Positions 39,226 through 46,407 of a stretch of 64,000 nt of DNA are shown here, in pieces (position 1 is the first letter of the stretch; every line of letters starts with the position of its first letter). Below the pieces are notes generated by a model that was given only the letters and a program-made list of their open reading frames with translations, had not been told where the DNA came from and made no database searches. The stretch is from assembly GCF_001684965.1 (NCBI RefSeq), contig NZ_MAYG01000001.1:2790001-2854000 (forward strand). Reading direction: 5' to 3'. The stretch comes from Chryseobacterium arthrosphaerae (GTDB lineage Bacteria; Bacteroidota; Bacteroidia; Flavobacteriales; Weeksellaceae). The translations under genes and the position numbers were made by a program.

Positions 39226-39256
39226 CAAACCTACAACGTTTAGTCAATAAATACAA
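39226..39256 (-). promoter_or_regulatory. Promoter of katG
   Basis: On the minus strand TTG (39254-39256), a 20-base spacer and TAGGTTTG (39226-39233), matching both Bacteroidota elements exactly. It predicts a leader of about 50 nt. The remaining gap to the heme-binding gene at 39577 (about 320 bases) is AT-rich with nothing else recognised. Confidence 0.65.
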
Positions 39257-39576
39257 TCTATTAATTTTTATTTCAACGATAGTTAAAAACTATAAACAAA
39301 TATTTCCGACAGCATTAAGGCTAAGACATAATTGTGGTATTAAGTTAATCATTTTTCATATTAATTAAATCAAAAACAGCAATATACTCTCCTATTTAGA
39401 ATAACTCAACGTAAGAAGATCTGCCATTGGAAGTTGCCCGTCTTTTGTAGTTTTATCCTAAAATAAAAAACAGCATTTACAGATCAATTCATTTTCCGTG
39501 TTTCTAACCTTATTCAATTTCAGTATTTTCTAAAAATAATTTACTTATCTTTATATAACATGAATTTATTCCTGCT

Positions 39577-40044
39577 ATGAAAAAAATAATTGTTGTTCTG
39601 CTTGTTGCATTTGTCATCATCCAATTTTTCCCCATTGATAAGACTAACCCGGCTCCAACTCCCGGAATGGACTTTCTGAAGATTAAAGATACCCCGGAAA
39701 AAACGGCTAAGATCATCAGGACATCCTGCTATGACTGTCATTCCAATGAAACCATCTATCCATGGTATTCCAATATTTCTCCGGCATCATGGTGGGTAAA
39801 AAATCACATCAACGAAGGCAGAAAACATTTGAATTTCTCTACCTTTGCAGTATATGAACCTAAAAGACAGATTCATAAACTGGAAGAGTGCATAGAAATG
39901 GTGGAAAAAAAAGAAATGCCGCTTGAGTCTTATTATATAGGTCATCAGGACGCCAAACTCTCAGATGAGCAGCGTGCAGAACTTGTTCAATACTTTAAAA
40001 GGGTAAAAGAAGATACAGAAAGGAAGGTCAGACTTAATCAATAA
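39577..40044 (+). CDS. Heme-binding domain protein (CxxCH)
   Basis: A 155-residue protein with an N-terminal membrane anchor or signal (MKKIIVVLLVAFVIIQFFPI) and one c-type heme site, CYDCHSNET, with the downstream WYSNISPASWWVKNHINEGRK block of the Bacteroidota heme-binding domain (PF14376 type). The domain faces the periplasm. Three bases separate it from the DCC protein gene, so they form an operon. It may take part in electron transfer or redox sensing; no direct partner is visible beyond the neighbour. Confidence 0.85.
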   Translation: MKKIIVVLLVAFVIIQFFPIDKTNPAPTPGMDFLKIKDTPEKTAKIIRTSCYDCHSNETIYPWYSNISPASWWVKNHINEGRKHLNFSTFAVYEPKRQIHKLEECIEMVEKKEMPLESYYIGHQDAKLSDEQRAELVQYFKRVKEDTERKVRLNQ

Positions 40045-40047
40045 ATC

Positions 40048-40458
40048 ATGGAAAGCTGGGAAAAAAAACATATCGTATTTTTTGATGGAGATTGCGGAGT
40101 CTGTAATTTCTGGGTTCAGTGGATCCTGGAAAGAGACAGGAAGGATCAGTTTATGTTTGCTTCATTACAGTCAGAATTCGGGCAGCAGTTTCTTTCTGAA
40201 AGAGGACTGAATACCCAAGAATTCAATACCATGTACCTATGGAAACCAGGACGGTATTACCTGATCAAATCACAGGCTGTATTAGCTATTGCCAATATAT
40301 TAGGTGGTATTTATAAGCTTTCTGCTGTTGGAAAAATCTTACCGTCTTTCATCAGGGATAAGGCTTATGATATGATTTCAAGAAACCGGATGAAACTGGC
40401 CAATCAGAAATGTTATCTTCCGGATCAGCATCAGAAAAAGAAATTTATTCAGGTTTAA
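40048..40458 (+). CDS. DCC-family thiol-disulfide oxidoreductase-like protein (DUF393)
   Basis: A 136-residue protein whose opening VFFDGDCGVCNFWVQW has the Asp-x-Cys-x-x-Cys signature of the DCC family, followed by FASLQSEFGQQFLSERGL and a C-terminal helix pair. It has no signal peptide. The family is thought to have a thioredoxin-like redox role. It is coupled to the heme-binding gene upstream, which suggests a shared redox job in the envelope. No function has been shown from sequence. Confidence 0.88.
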   Translation: MESWEKKHIVFFDGDCGVCNFWVQWILERDRKDQFMFASLQSEFGQQFLSERGLNTQEFNTMYLWKPGRYYLIKSQAVLAIANILGGIYKLSAVGKILPSFIRDKAYDMISRNRMKLANQKCYLPDQHQKKKFIQV

Positions 40459-40460
40459 TA

Positions 40461-40524
40461 TCATTTCCCGCAGATCTGAAATAGGTCACAAATGTGTCTA
40501 TTTTACAATAAATCTGCGAGAAAT
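40461..40524. repeat. Inverted TCATTTCCCGCAGAT repeat
   Basis: TCATTTCCCGCAGAT (40461-40475) is answered at 40512-40524 by ATCTGCGAGAAAT, its complement with one mismatch. An exact second copy of the 15-mer lies at 55426-55440. Possibly a small dispersed element. Confidence 0.45.
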
Positions 40525-40562
40525 AGAATTATAAACTATAAAGTATAAGTTCTGAATCCATT

Positions 40563-40625
40563 CATTACTCATTACTCATTACTCATTACTCATTACTCAT
40601 TACTCATTACTCATTGCTCATTACT
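40563..40625. repeat. Nine-copy heptamer tandem repeat
   Basis: CATTACT is repeated nine times (seven perfect, then CATTGCT, then CATTACT), ending on the alpha-amylase stop codon. On the minus strand the unit reads AGTAATG, and because seven is not a multiple of three it places stop codons in all frames after the amylase gene. Confidence 0.9.
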
Positions 40626-42064
40626 TATTGATTCAGTGACCATACAGAATAGGAATTCGGAGCACATTGAATTTTCACCCACTTATCAGCCTGTGTTGTA
40701 GGATACCAGCTTGAGCTCCCTGTAAAATCTTTAACCTGCTGGCTTGCCCAATTGGTCTGAATCCATCTTTCCTGCCAGCTTGAGGAAGTATTGATGTAAA
40801 CTACGAGTCCTGGATTTCCGTTATAGCCATTACGTCTTGCAATATATTCATCATTATCGGTATATAATATAGAAGTTGTTCCGGTGGCTTTATTATTATG
40901 AATCCAGATCAGATTATTCAGCCTTTCTTTATTCAGCCATTCTTCATAATCTCTGTAAAAGATGGTAGGGTATCCTTCATGGGTTAAAATGTAAGCATAG
41001 GCAGGCATTTTATTGTATATAATATCGGTATCATGATTGGCAACAAAGGTTACGGCTTTGTAAGGGTTTCTTTTCCACATCATATCATCATTCAGCACAT
41101 TTAAGTTTCCGTTATCAAAAGCTTCATCCATTTTATAATAGGCAGCAAAATCAAATACGGAACTGTTGGCGTTATTGGCCCACCATTCAAGGGTATTCAC
41201 ATTGGAATCCCATAATTCTCCTACAGAAAACCCGCCGACTTTAGAGTTCCAGGTATTTACTACCCACGGTCCGAAGCCTTTTACATAATCAAACCTCCAG
41301 CCGTCAAATTTCATGACGTTTTTATAGTATTTGGCTACAGAATCATCTCTCCCCCACAGCCAGTCCTGTACATAAGGATTGGCATGACAAAGATCGGGAA
41401 AACCGCCGAAAGCCCCTTCATCATTATTTCCGTAAGCATTTTTATAGAAGTCATTATAGTTTCTTTTAAATTTACCGGAAGCTACCCCTGAAAAATTGGT
41501 CCAGGTATTGGTTCCTGTAAAAGGATTGGCCTCAGACTGTCCGCCACTGTTATGATTGATCACGATATCTGCATAGACCTGCATATTTTCAGCATGGGCT
41601 TTGGTAATCAGCGCCTCAAGCTCAGTTCTTGATCCGAAACGGGTTTCAACGCTTCCATTCTGGTTAAAGTCTCCGAAATCATAATAATCTGTAGGATCAT
41701 ACCCCATGGAATAAGCTCCGTTCTGTGCTTTTGAAGCAGGAGGAAGCCACACCGCACCGATTCCTGCATCAGACCAGGCTGTCAGCTTATCTTTCACGGT
41801 ATTCCACCAGTTCCCGCCATCCGGAACATCCCAGTAAAATCCCTGCATAAGAACACTTCCACCCGGGCCGGCAACAAATTTACCCTGAACAGAACCGGAT
41901 TCTTTACCGGTACTGAAAGGACGGCCGTCATGATTGGTGACATTTACAATCCTGTCATGTACTTCTTCCTTTTTAGAAGTTTCCGTAATCAGTTCATCAT
42001 TGCTCTGACAAGAATTCGTTATTGCTAAAGCCAGTAAGGAAAGGAAAAAATATGTTTTTTTCAT
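40625..42064 (-). CDS. Alpha-amylase lipoprotein, GH13
   Basis: A 479-residue lipoprotein with lipobox ITNSC (Cys19) and a GH13 barrel. VYADIVINHNSGG near 163-174, the nucleophile Asp259 in GWRFDYVKG, the acid/base Glu283 in VGELWDS and Asp345 in VANHDTD are all present. A short C-terminal beta domain ends in KIQCAPNSYSVWSLNQ. It resembles liquefying or maltotetraose-forming alpha-amylases. Likely faces the outer surface or periplasm. No susCD or other starch genes are next to it. Its stop codon overlaps the heptamer repeat. Confidence 0.93.
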   Translation of the reverse strand: MKKTYFFLSLLALAITNSCQSNDELITETSKKEEVHDRIVNVTNHDGRPFSTGKESGSVQGKFVAGPGGSVLMQGFYWDVPDGGNWWNTVKDKLTAWSDAGIGAVWLPPASKAQNGAYSMGYDPTDYYDFGDFNQNGSVETRFGSRTELEALITKAHAENMQVYADIVINHNSGGQSEANPFTGTNTWTNFSGVASGKFKRNYNDFYKNAYGNNDEGAFGGFPDLCHANPYVQDWLWGRDDSVAKYYKNVMKFDGWRFDYVKGFGPWVVNTWNSKVGGFSVGELWDSNVNTLEWWANNANSSVFDFAAYYKMDEAFDNGNLNVLNDDMMWKRNPYKAVTFVANHDTDIIYNKMPAYAYILTHEGYPTIFYRDYEEWLNKERLNNLIWIHNNKATGTTSILYTDNDEYIARRNGYNGNPGLVVYINTSSSWQERWIQTNWASQQVKDFTGSSSWYPTTQADKWVKIQCAPNSYSVWSLNQ

Positions 42065-42237
42065 CGTAATAATTAATTATCAATTCATTAACCAAGTTAC
42101 AATTTTATTGAAAACAAATTCAAATCAAAGGGAAATATTTTCATTTTAAATAATGATTCAACGGGAAAGCCATTTGAAATTTTCATTAAAAAATCATAAA
42201 TTTTTAAGATTCCCGAAACAATTTTTCTATTAATCCA

Positions 42238-42245
42238 TATATTTG
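42238..42245 (+). promoter_or_regulatory. -7 box of the DUF4290-murA operon
   Basis: TATATTTG, an exact TAnnTTTG match. The likely start codon begins seven bases after its last G, so the mRNA would be leaderless or nearly so. Confidence 0.5.
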
Positions 42246-42251
42246 CATACT

Positions 42252-42920
42252 ATGGAATACAATACCCAAAAAACTCAGCTTCATATGCCGGAATATGGCA
42301 GAATTATACAACAGTTGGTTGAGCGCTGCAAAGAACTTCCTACCAAAGAGGAAAGGAACGAAATGGCTATGGCAATCATCGATTTTATGGGTCAGAGAAA
42401 CCCGCAACTTCGTGACGAAGAAAATTATAAACATAAACTTTGGGACCATCTTTATATTCTGGCTAATTATGATTTGGATGTAGATTCTCCTTATCCTTTT
42501 CCAACGATGGAACAATTGGCAGAAAAACCTAAAAGAATGGAATATCCGAAACTTCAGGGTGACTTTAAGTTTTACGGAAAAAGTATTCTTCAATTGATAG
42601 AAAAAGCAATTGAACTTGAAACGGGTGACGAAAAAGAAGCCCTTATTGAGGTTATTGCCAACAATATGAAGAAGTCTTATAATGTCTATAATAAAGAACA
42701 TGTGACGGATGATGTGATCTTCCGCCACCTGAAGGAACTTTCTGAAAACAGGTTGGATCTTACAGGAATTGATTCTCTTGAAAAAAGTAAGATCTATTAT
42801 ACCAATAATAACAACAGAAATAATAGCGGTAATAATAACCGGAACAACAACAATAATAACAAAAATCAGAACCAGCCTAACAAGAGAAGGCACAATAACA
42901 ATCATAAAAACAGAAAATAA
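42252..42920 (+). CDS. DUF4290 protein with Asn-rich tail
   Basis: A 222-residue protein of the Bacteroidota DUF4290 family (MEYNTQKTQLHMPEYGRIIQ, MGQRNPQLRDEENYKHKLWD, VTDDVIFRHLKELSENRLDL). From about residue 177 the chain becomes a run of Asn with Arg, Lys and Gln, encoded by AAT/AAC repeats. The ATG at 42252 is chosen over the one at 42243 because the -7 box is at 42238-42245. The stop codon overlaps the murA start (TAATG), so the pair is coupled. The family function is unknown, but its constant partner is murA. Confidence 0.88.
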   Translation: MEYNTQKTQLHMPEYGRIIQQLVERCKELPTKEERNEMAMAIIDFMGQRNPQLRDEENYKHKLWDHLYILANYDLDVDSPYPFPTMEQLAEKPKRMEYPKLQGDFKFYGKSILQLIEKAIELETGDEKEALIEVIANNMKKSYNVYNKEHVTDDVIFRHLKELSENRLDLTGIDSLEKSKIYYTNNNNRNNSGNNNRNNNNNNKNQNQPNKRRHNNNHKNRK

Positions 42921-44227
42921 TGAGTGGAACATTTCAAATAAGAGGAGGAAAAAGACTGCAGGGTGAAATAACTCCACAAGGAGCCAAAAATGAGGCTCTA
43001 CAGATTTTATGTGCTGTTCTGTTGACCGATGAAGAAGTAAGGATTAAAAATATTCCTGATATTCACGATGTCAACAGGCTGATTGAAATCCTTGGAGATT
43101 TTGGCGTAAAAGTCACTAAGAACGGACAGGGAGATTATACCTTCAAAGCAGATCAGGTCAACTTTGATTATATCAAATCCAGCGAATTTAAAAAAGACGG
43201 AGCAAAGCTGCGTGGTTCCATCATGCTGATGGGTCCTATGCTGGCCCGTTACGGAGAAGCCTACATGCCGACTCCGGGAGGTGACAAAATCGGAAGAAGA
43301 AGACTGGACACCCACTTCCAGGGACTGGTAGAACTTGGCGCAGAATTCAATTATGACGAAGAGGAATATTTTTATTCTTTAAAGGCTACAGAACTGAGAG
43401 GAAAGTTTATTCTTCTGGAAGAAGCTTCTGTAACCGGAACAGCTAATATTGTAATGGCCGCCGCTCTTGCAAAAGGAAAAACAAGAATTTATAACGCTGC
43501 GTGTGAACCATACCTTCAGCAATTATGCAAAATGCTGAACAGAATGGGAGCGAATATTTCAGGAATAGGTTCTAACCTTCTTACCATTGAAGGAGTGGAA
43601 TACCTCAGAGGAACAGAGCACACCATGCTTCCTGATATGGTAGAAATCGGATCTTGGATCGGTCTTGCCGCTATGACAAAATCTGAAATTACCATTAAGA
43701 ATGTCAACTGGAACCAATTAGGGGTTATCCCGAACACATTCAGAAAATTAGGAATTCAGCTGGAGCAAAGTGGTGATGATATTTATATTCCTGCTCAGGA
43801 ACATTATAAAATCCAGAAATTCATCGACGGTTCTATCCTTACCATTTCGGATGCTCCATGGCCTGGATTTACTCCGGACTTATTATCTATTATTCTGGTA
43901 GTAGCTACCCAGGCAAAAGGAAGTATTCTGGTACATCAGAAAATGTTTGAATCCAGATTGTTCTTTGTAGACAAGCTGATCGATATGGGAGCACAGATCA
44001 TTTTATGTGATCCTCACAGAGCAACGGTAATCGGACTGAACCAGGAAGCTCCGTTAAGAGGAACAACAATGGTTTCCCCGGATATCAGAGCCGGAAATGC
44101 CCTTCTTATTGCAGCTCTTTCTGCGGAAGGAAAATCAATTATTCACAACATCGAACAGATCGACAGAGGATATGAAAATATCGACGGAAGGCTAAGAGCT
44201 ATTGGTGCTGATATTGAAAGAATCTAA
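42920..44227 (+). CDS. murA: UDP-GlcNAc 1-carboxyvinyltransferase with Asp at the Cys position
   Basis: First committed enzyme of peptidoglycan synthesis. GGKRLQGEITPQGAKNEALQ, MLMGPMLARYG, TGTANIVMAAALA and DIRAGNALLIAALSAEG are standard MurA blocks. The loop that in E. coli contains Cys115 reads PGGDKIGRRRLD here, so Asp122 (GAC at 43283-43285) replaces the fosfomycin-reactive cysteine. Asp is known at this position in some bacteria and gives resistance to fosfomycin. 435 residues, normal length. Coupled to DUF4290 upstream. Confidence 0.96.
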   Translation: MSGTFQIRGGKRLQGEITPQGAKNEALQILCAVLLTDEEVRIKNIPDIHDVNRLIEILGDFGVKVTKNGQGDYTFKADQVNFDYIKSSEFKKDGAKLRGSIMLMGPMLARYGEAYMPTPGGDKIGRRRLDTHFQGLVELGAEFNYDEEEYFYSLKATELRGKFILLEEASVTGTANIVMAAALAKGKTRIYNAACEPYLQQLCKMLNRMGANISGIGSNLLTIEGVEYLRGTEHTMLPDMVEIGSWIGLAAMTKSEITIKNVNWNQLGVIPNTFRKLGIQLEQSGDDIYIPAQEHYKIQKFIDGSILTISDAPWPGFTPDLLSIILVVATQAKGSILVHQKMFESRLFFVDKLIDMGAQIILCDPHRATVIGLNQEAPLRGTTMVSPDIRAGNALLIAALSAEGKSIIHNIEQIDRGYENIDGRLRAIGADIERI

Positions 44228-44249
44228 AAAATTATTTTTATTACGATAG

Positions 44250-44280
44250 AGCGTTCAGAGAAATCTGAGCGCTTTTTTTT
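44250..44280 (+). terminator. Terminator of murA
   Basis: Stem AGCGTTCAGA / TCTGAGCGCT with a GAAA loop (one T-G pair) and eight T residues, 23 bases past the murA stop codon. Confidence 0.92.
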
Positions 44281-44405
44281 AACCACCCCGTCAAATCTAT
44301 AATTTTGACACCCCTCCTGAAGAGGGAAATTCTCACAGCTTCATTTGTAACTGCAGCCGGAATCAAAGATTTTCCATTGGATATTTTACTCTTTTTACGA
44401 AATAA

Positions 44406-44433
44406 AAAGTGCCCGGAAAAAACCGGACACTTT
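44406..44433 (-). terminator. Terminator of the NIL-domain gene
   Basis: On the minus strand AAAGTGTCCGG / CCGGGCACTTT with a six-base loop (one wobble pair) is followed by more T residues. It lies about 26 bases past the stop codon. Confidence 0.82.
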
Positions 44434-44459
44434 GGTAATTAAAACTATATGAATCTCAC

Positions 44460-44771
44460 CTAAAAATACTTTCTGCAGGTATATTCCACCGAAGTACTGA
44501 TAAGTTTATTTTTATTCAGATAGAACTCAAGCTGCTGAAAATCTTCTGAATTGACATTAATGTATAATTGCACGGTTCCAAAGCTGTAGCCGTTGACGTA
44601 TTCTATATTAGCAGACAACACTCTATGGCAGATACCCAATTGATTGTAGATCGTATTCATCAAATGTTCAAATTTCATTTTGCCATTCAGTTCTATTTCC
44701 AGGATCAGTTCTTTTTTAGGCAGGTTCAGTTTATTTTGCAAAACCTGCAGGCCGGGATTCAGTGTAATCAT
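44460..44771 (-). CDS. Stand-alone NIL-domain (ACT-like) protein
   Basis: A 103-residue protein. KKELILEIELNGKMKFEHLM, GICHRVLSANIEYVNGYSFG and TVQLYINVNSEDFQQLEFYL follow the NIL domain found at the C-terminus of MetN methionine-import ATPases. There is no ATPase part here. In MetN this domain binds methionine or its relatives and lowers transport. It may be a small methionine- or cysteine-responsive regulator, but that is inference. The gene has a full promoter with a strong dyad across it. Confidence 0.72.
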   Translation of the reverse strand: MITLNPGLQVLQNKLNLPKKELILEIELNGKMKFEHLMNTIYNQLGICHRVLSANIEYVNGYSFGTVQLYINVNSEDFQQLEFYLNKNKLISTSVEYTCRKYF

Positions 44772-44832
44772 TGCTAAACATTTTTGGATTAAACATTTTC
44801 AGATCGTCTTGCTCTCTGCATTAAATCTGTGA

Positions 44833-44862
44833 CAAAAATATAAAAAAATATTAGTCCACCAA
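44833..44862 (-). promoter_or_regulatory. Promoter of the NIL-domain gene
   Basis: On the minus strand TTG (44860-44862), a 19-base spacer and TATTTTTG (44833-44840), matching both consensus elements. The leader would be about 55 nt. The -33 element lies at the centre of the dyad at 44846-44880. Confidence 0.6.
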
Positions 44863-44880
44863 ATTAGTAGACTAATATTT
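44846..44880. promoter_or_regulatory. 35-bp dyad operator over the NIL-gene promoter
   Basis: Arms AAATATTAGTC and GACTAATATTT are perfectly complementary and flank 13 bases that also continue the symmetry (GTCCACCAAATTAGTAGAC, 14 of 19 positions match its complement). The centre is at 44863, on the -33 element. Read as a repressor or activator site. Confidence 0.65.
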
Positions 44881-44892
44881 TTTAAAATTTAA

Positions 44893-44918
44893 CAAAAAAA
44901 GAAGCTTTATCAGCTTCT
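44893..44918 (-). terminator. Terminator of the YiiX-like gene
   Basis: On the minus strand AGAAGCT / AGCTTCT with a five-base loop is followed by seven T residues. It lies ten bases past the stop codon. Confidence 0.82.
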
Positions 44919-44928
44919 CTTTTATTTT

Positions 44929-45597
44929 TTACAATACTTTTACTCTTTCCAATTTATCAGAACCTGCCAGTCCATTGGGGTTACATCCCGGTTCTCCTTC
45001 AGGTACTTTTACATTTTTCTTCTTATAAAATTCTTCCCAGAATGTATTGGTTTTTCCGGTCTTCGGATCAATGAAGGTCATCGGTTCCAGTTTAAAAACA
45101 GATTCATCCCTGAAAGCTCTCTCGATGAAGTCTGAGCAGTAATATGAATTTTCATCCAGAATATAATTGAAATTATAAGGCTTACCCAACATTGAATTTG
45201 CCTTTTCAAGTGCTTTCGGGATGGCTTTCTGATATTCCGGTTTTAAGCGGTATACCACAACATTTTGTCCGTCCGTCTTCTGATCTTCTATAAAATCTTT
45301 AAAATCTTGTTTCTGAGAGCCTCCTTTGGGAGCTGCATGCAGTACAAACATCTTATTTCCTTCTTTTTCCAAGATCCCGATATGATCAAAAGAAGCTGTT
45401 TTCTGTTTCTGAGTCACATTATTAATGGCTCCAGACAGTCCTGTTTCCTTTGCAGTAACAAAAAGCAGATCTCCATTTTTAAGTGAGCCTGTCCCGGAAG
45501 AAACACAATGTACCAGAAGGGTCATGAGAAGAAATAGAATTCCGGCTGTTGCAGCTTTTTTTATTTTTTTCTTAAAAGATATTTTAGATTCTGCCAT
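44929..45597 (-). CDS. YiiX/YebB-like cysteine hydrolase lipoprotein
   Basis: A 222-residue protein with an N-terminal membrane segment ending in a lipobox-like LVHC (Cys31). NGDLLFVTAKETGLSGAINN, the catalytic His72 in FDHIGIL and Cys154 in YYCSDFIERAF define a permuted NlpC/P60 fold of the YiiX type. Such enzymes are thought to cut cell-wall or lipid amide bonds. It is divergent from the response-regulator gene across about 100 bases with back-to-back promoters. Confidence 0.82.
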   Translation of the reverse strand: MAESKISFKKKIKKAATAGILFLLMTLLVHCVSSGTGSLKNGDLLFVTAKETGLSGAINNVTQKQKTASFDHIGILEKEGNKMFVLHAAPKGGSQKQDFKDFIEDQKTDGQNVVVYRLKPEYQKAIPKALEKANSMLGKPYNFNYILDENSYYCSDFIERAFRDESVFKLEPMTFIDPKTGKTNTFWEEFYKKKNVKVPEGEPGCNPNGLAGSDKLERVKVL

Positions 45598-45617
45598 CTG
45601 ATTGTTTTGTTCTGCAT

Positions 45618-45625
45618 CAAAATTA
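45618..45625 (-). promoter_or_regulatory. -7 box of the YiiX-like gene
   Basis: TAATTTTG on the minus strand, an exact TAnnTTTG match, about 21 bases before the start codon and divergent from the box at 45641-45648. Confidence 0.45.
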
Positions 45626-45640
45626 CAAAATAGAATTTAT

Positions 45641-45648
45641 TACATTTG
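45641..45648 (+). promoter_or_regulatory. -7 box of the two-component operon
   Basis: TACATTTG, an exact TAnnTTTG match. It overlaps a GTG and is followed two bases later by an ATG, both in frame with the regulator; transcription starting downstream of the box excludes them and favours the start at 45699. Confidence 0.5.
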
Positions 45649-45698
45649 TGATGAGTATTGAGCTATTCTATATATCAACCAAACATTCCAACATTCTT

Positions 45699-46400
45699 AT
45701 GCCACACATTTTACTCGTGGAAGACGACAACAGGCTTTCCCAATTGATCACAAAAGGGCTTCAGGAATCTGAATTTGAAGTGACGGCAGCCTACGATGGA
45801 ATGACAGGTCTCAAACTGGTTCTGCAAAAGAATTTTGATCTCGTAGTGACAGACATTGTACTTCCCGGAAAAGACGGTCTTGAATTCTGTACTGAAATAA
45901 AGGCTTTAAAACCCAATCTTCCTGTGGTAATGCTTACCGCTCTTGGAACCACTGATGATAAGCTGGAAGGATTTGATGCCGGGGCCGATGATTATATGAC
46001 CAAACCTTTTGAAATGCGTGAACTGACCGCCAGGATCAGAGTACTTCTGAAACGTTTTTCGCATCAGCCACAGCAAAAAGTCTCTGTAATCAGATATGAA
46101 GGGATTGAAATGAATCTGGAACAGAAAACCGCCAGCCGGGATCAGGTACCCGTTAAACTCACTCCCAAAGAATTCAATCTATTGAAATTCATGCTCGAAA
46201 ATTCCGAAAGAGTACTTTCCCGGAGCGAAATTGCAGAAAAGGTATGGGACACTCATTTTGATACCGGAACCAACTTTATAGATGTATATATCAATTATCT
46301 CCGAAAGAAAATAGATAAGGATTTTGAGAATAAACTGATCCATACCAAAGCAGGAATGGGCTTTATTTTAAAAAAAGGGTACGAAGAACACCAGCAATAG
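45699..46400 (+). CDS. OmpR-type response regulator
   Basis: A 233-residue regulator. The receiver has the acidic cluster VEDDN (residues 6-10), the phosphoacceptor Asp in VVTDIVLPGKDG and Lys in MTKPFE. A winged-helix domain covers about 130-228 (LTPKEFNLLKFMLENSERVL, NFIDVYINYLRKKID). The start at 45699 (MPHILLVEDD) is chosen because the -7 box at 45641-45648 lies over the more upstream codons. Seven bases separate it from the kinase. This CusR/RprY-like class often controls envelope or metal stress. Confidence 0.93.
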   Translation: MPHILLVEDDNRLSQLITKGLQESEFEVTAAYDGMTGLKLVLQKNFDLVVTDIVLPGKDGLEFCTEIKALKPNLPVVMLTALGTTDDKLEGFDAGADDYMTKPFEMRELTARIRVLLKRFSHQPQQKVSVIRYEGIEMNLEQKTASRDQVPVKLTPKEFNLLKFMLENSERVLSRSEIAEKVWDTHFDTGTNFIDVYINYLRKKIDKDFENKLIHTKAGMGFILKKGYEEHQQ

Positions 46401-46407
46401 TATTAAT

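Noticed and set aside
40563..40625. Tandem repeats that could suggest a CRISPR array
   Set aside because: Units are seven bases without spacers, and there are no cas genes.
42204..42977. 257-codon open frame on the minus strand opposite DUF4290
   Set aside because: It mirrors the Asn-codon repeats of DUF4290 and yields long Ile/Val runs; DUF4290 is a known family in the other direction and is coupled to murA.
44846..44880. Hairpin as a terminator or SAM-type riboswitch
   Set aside because: It lies upstream of the predicted transcript start and over the -33 element, so it would not be in the RNA of the NIL gene; the YiiX-like gene already has a terminator at 44893-44918.
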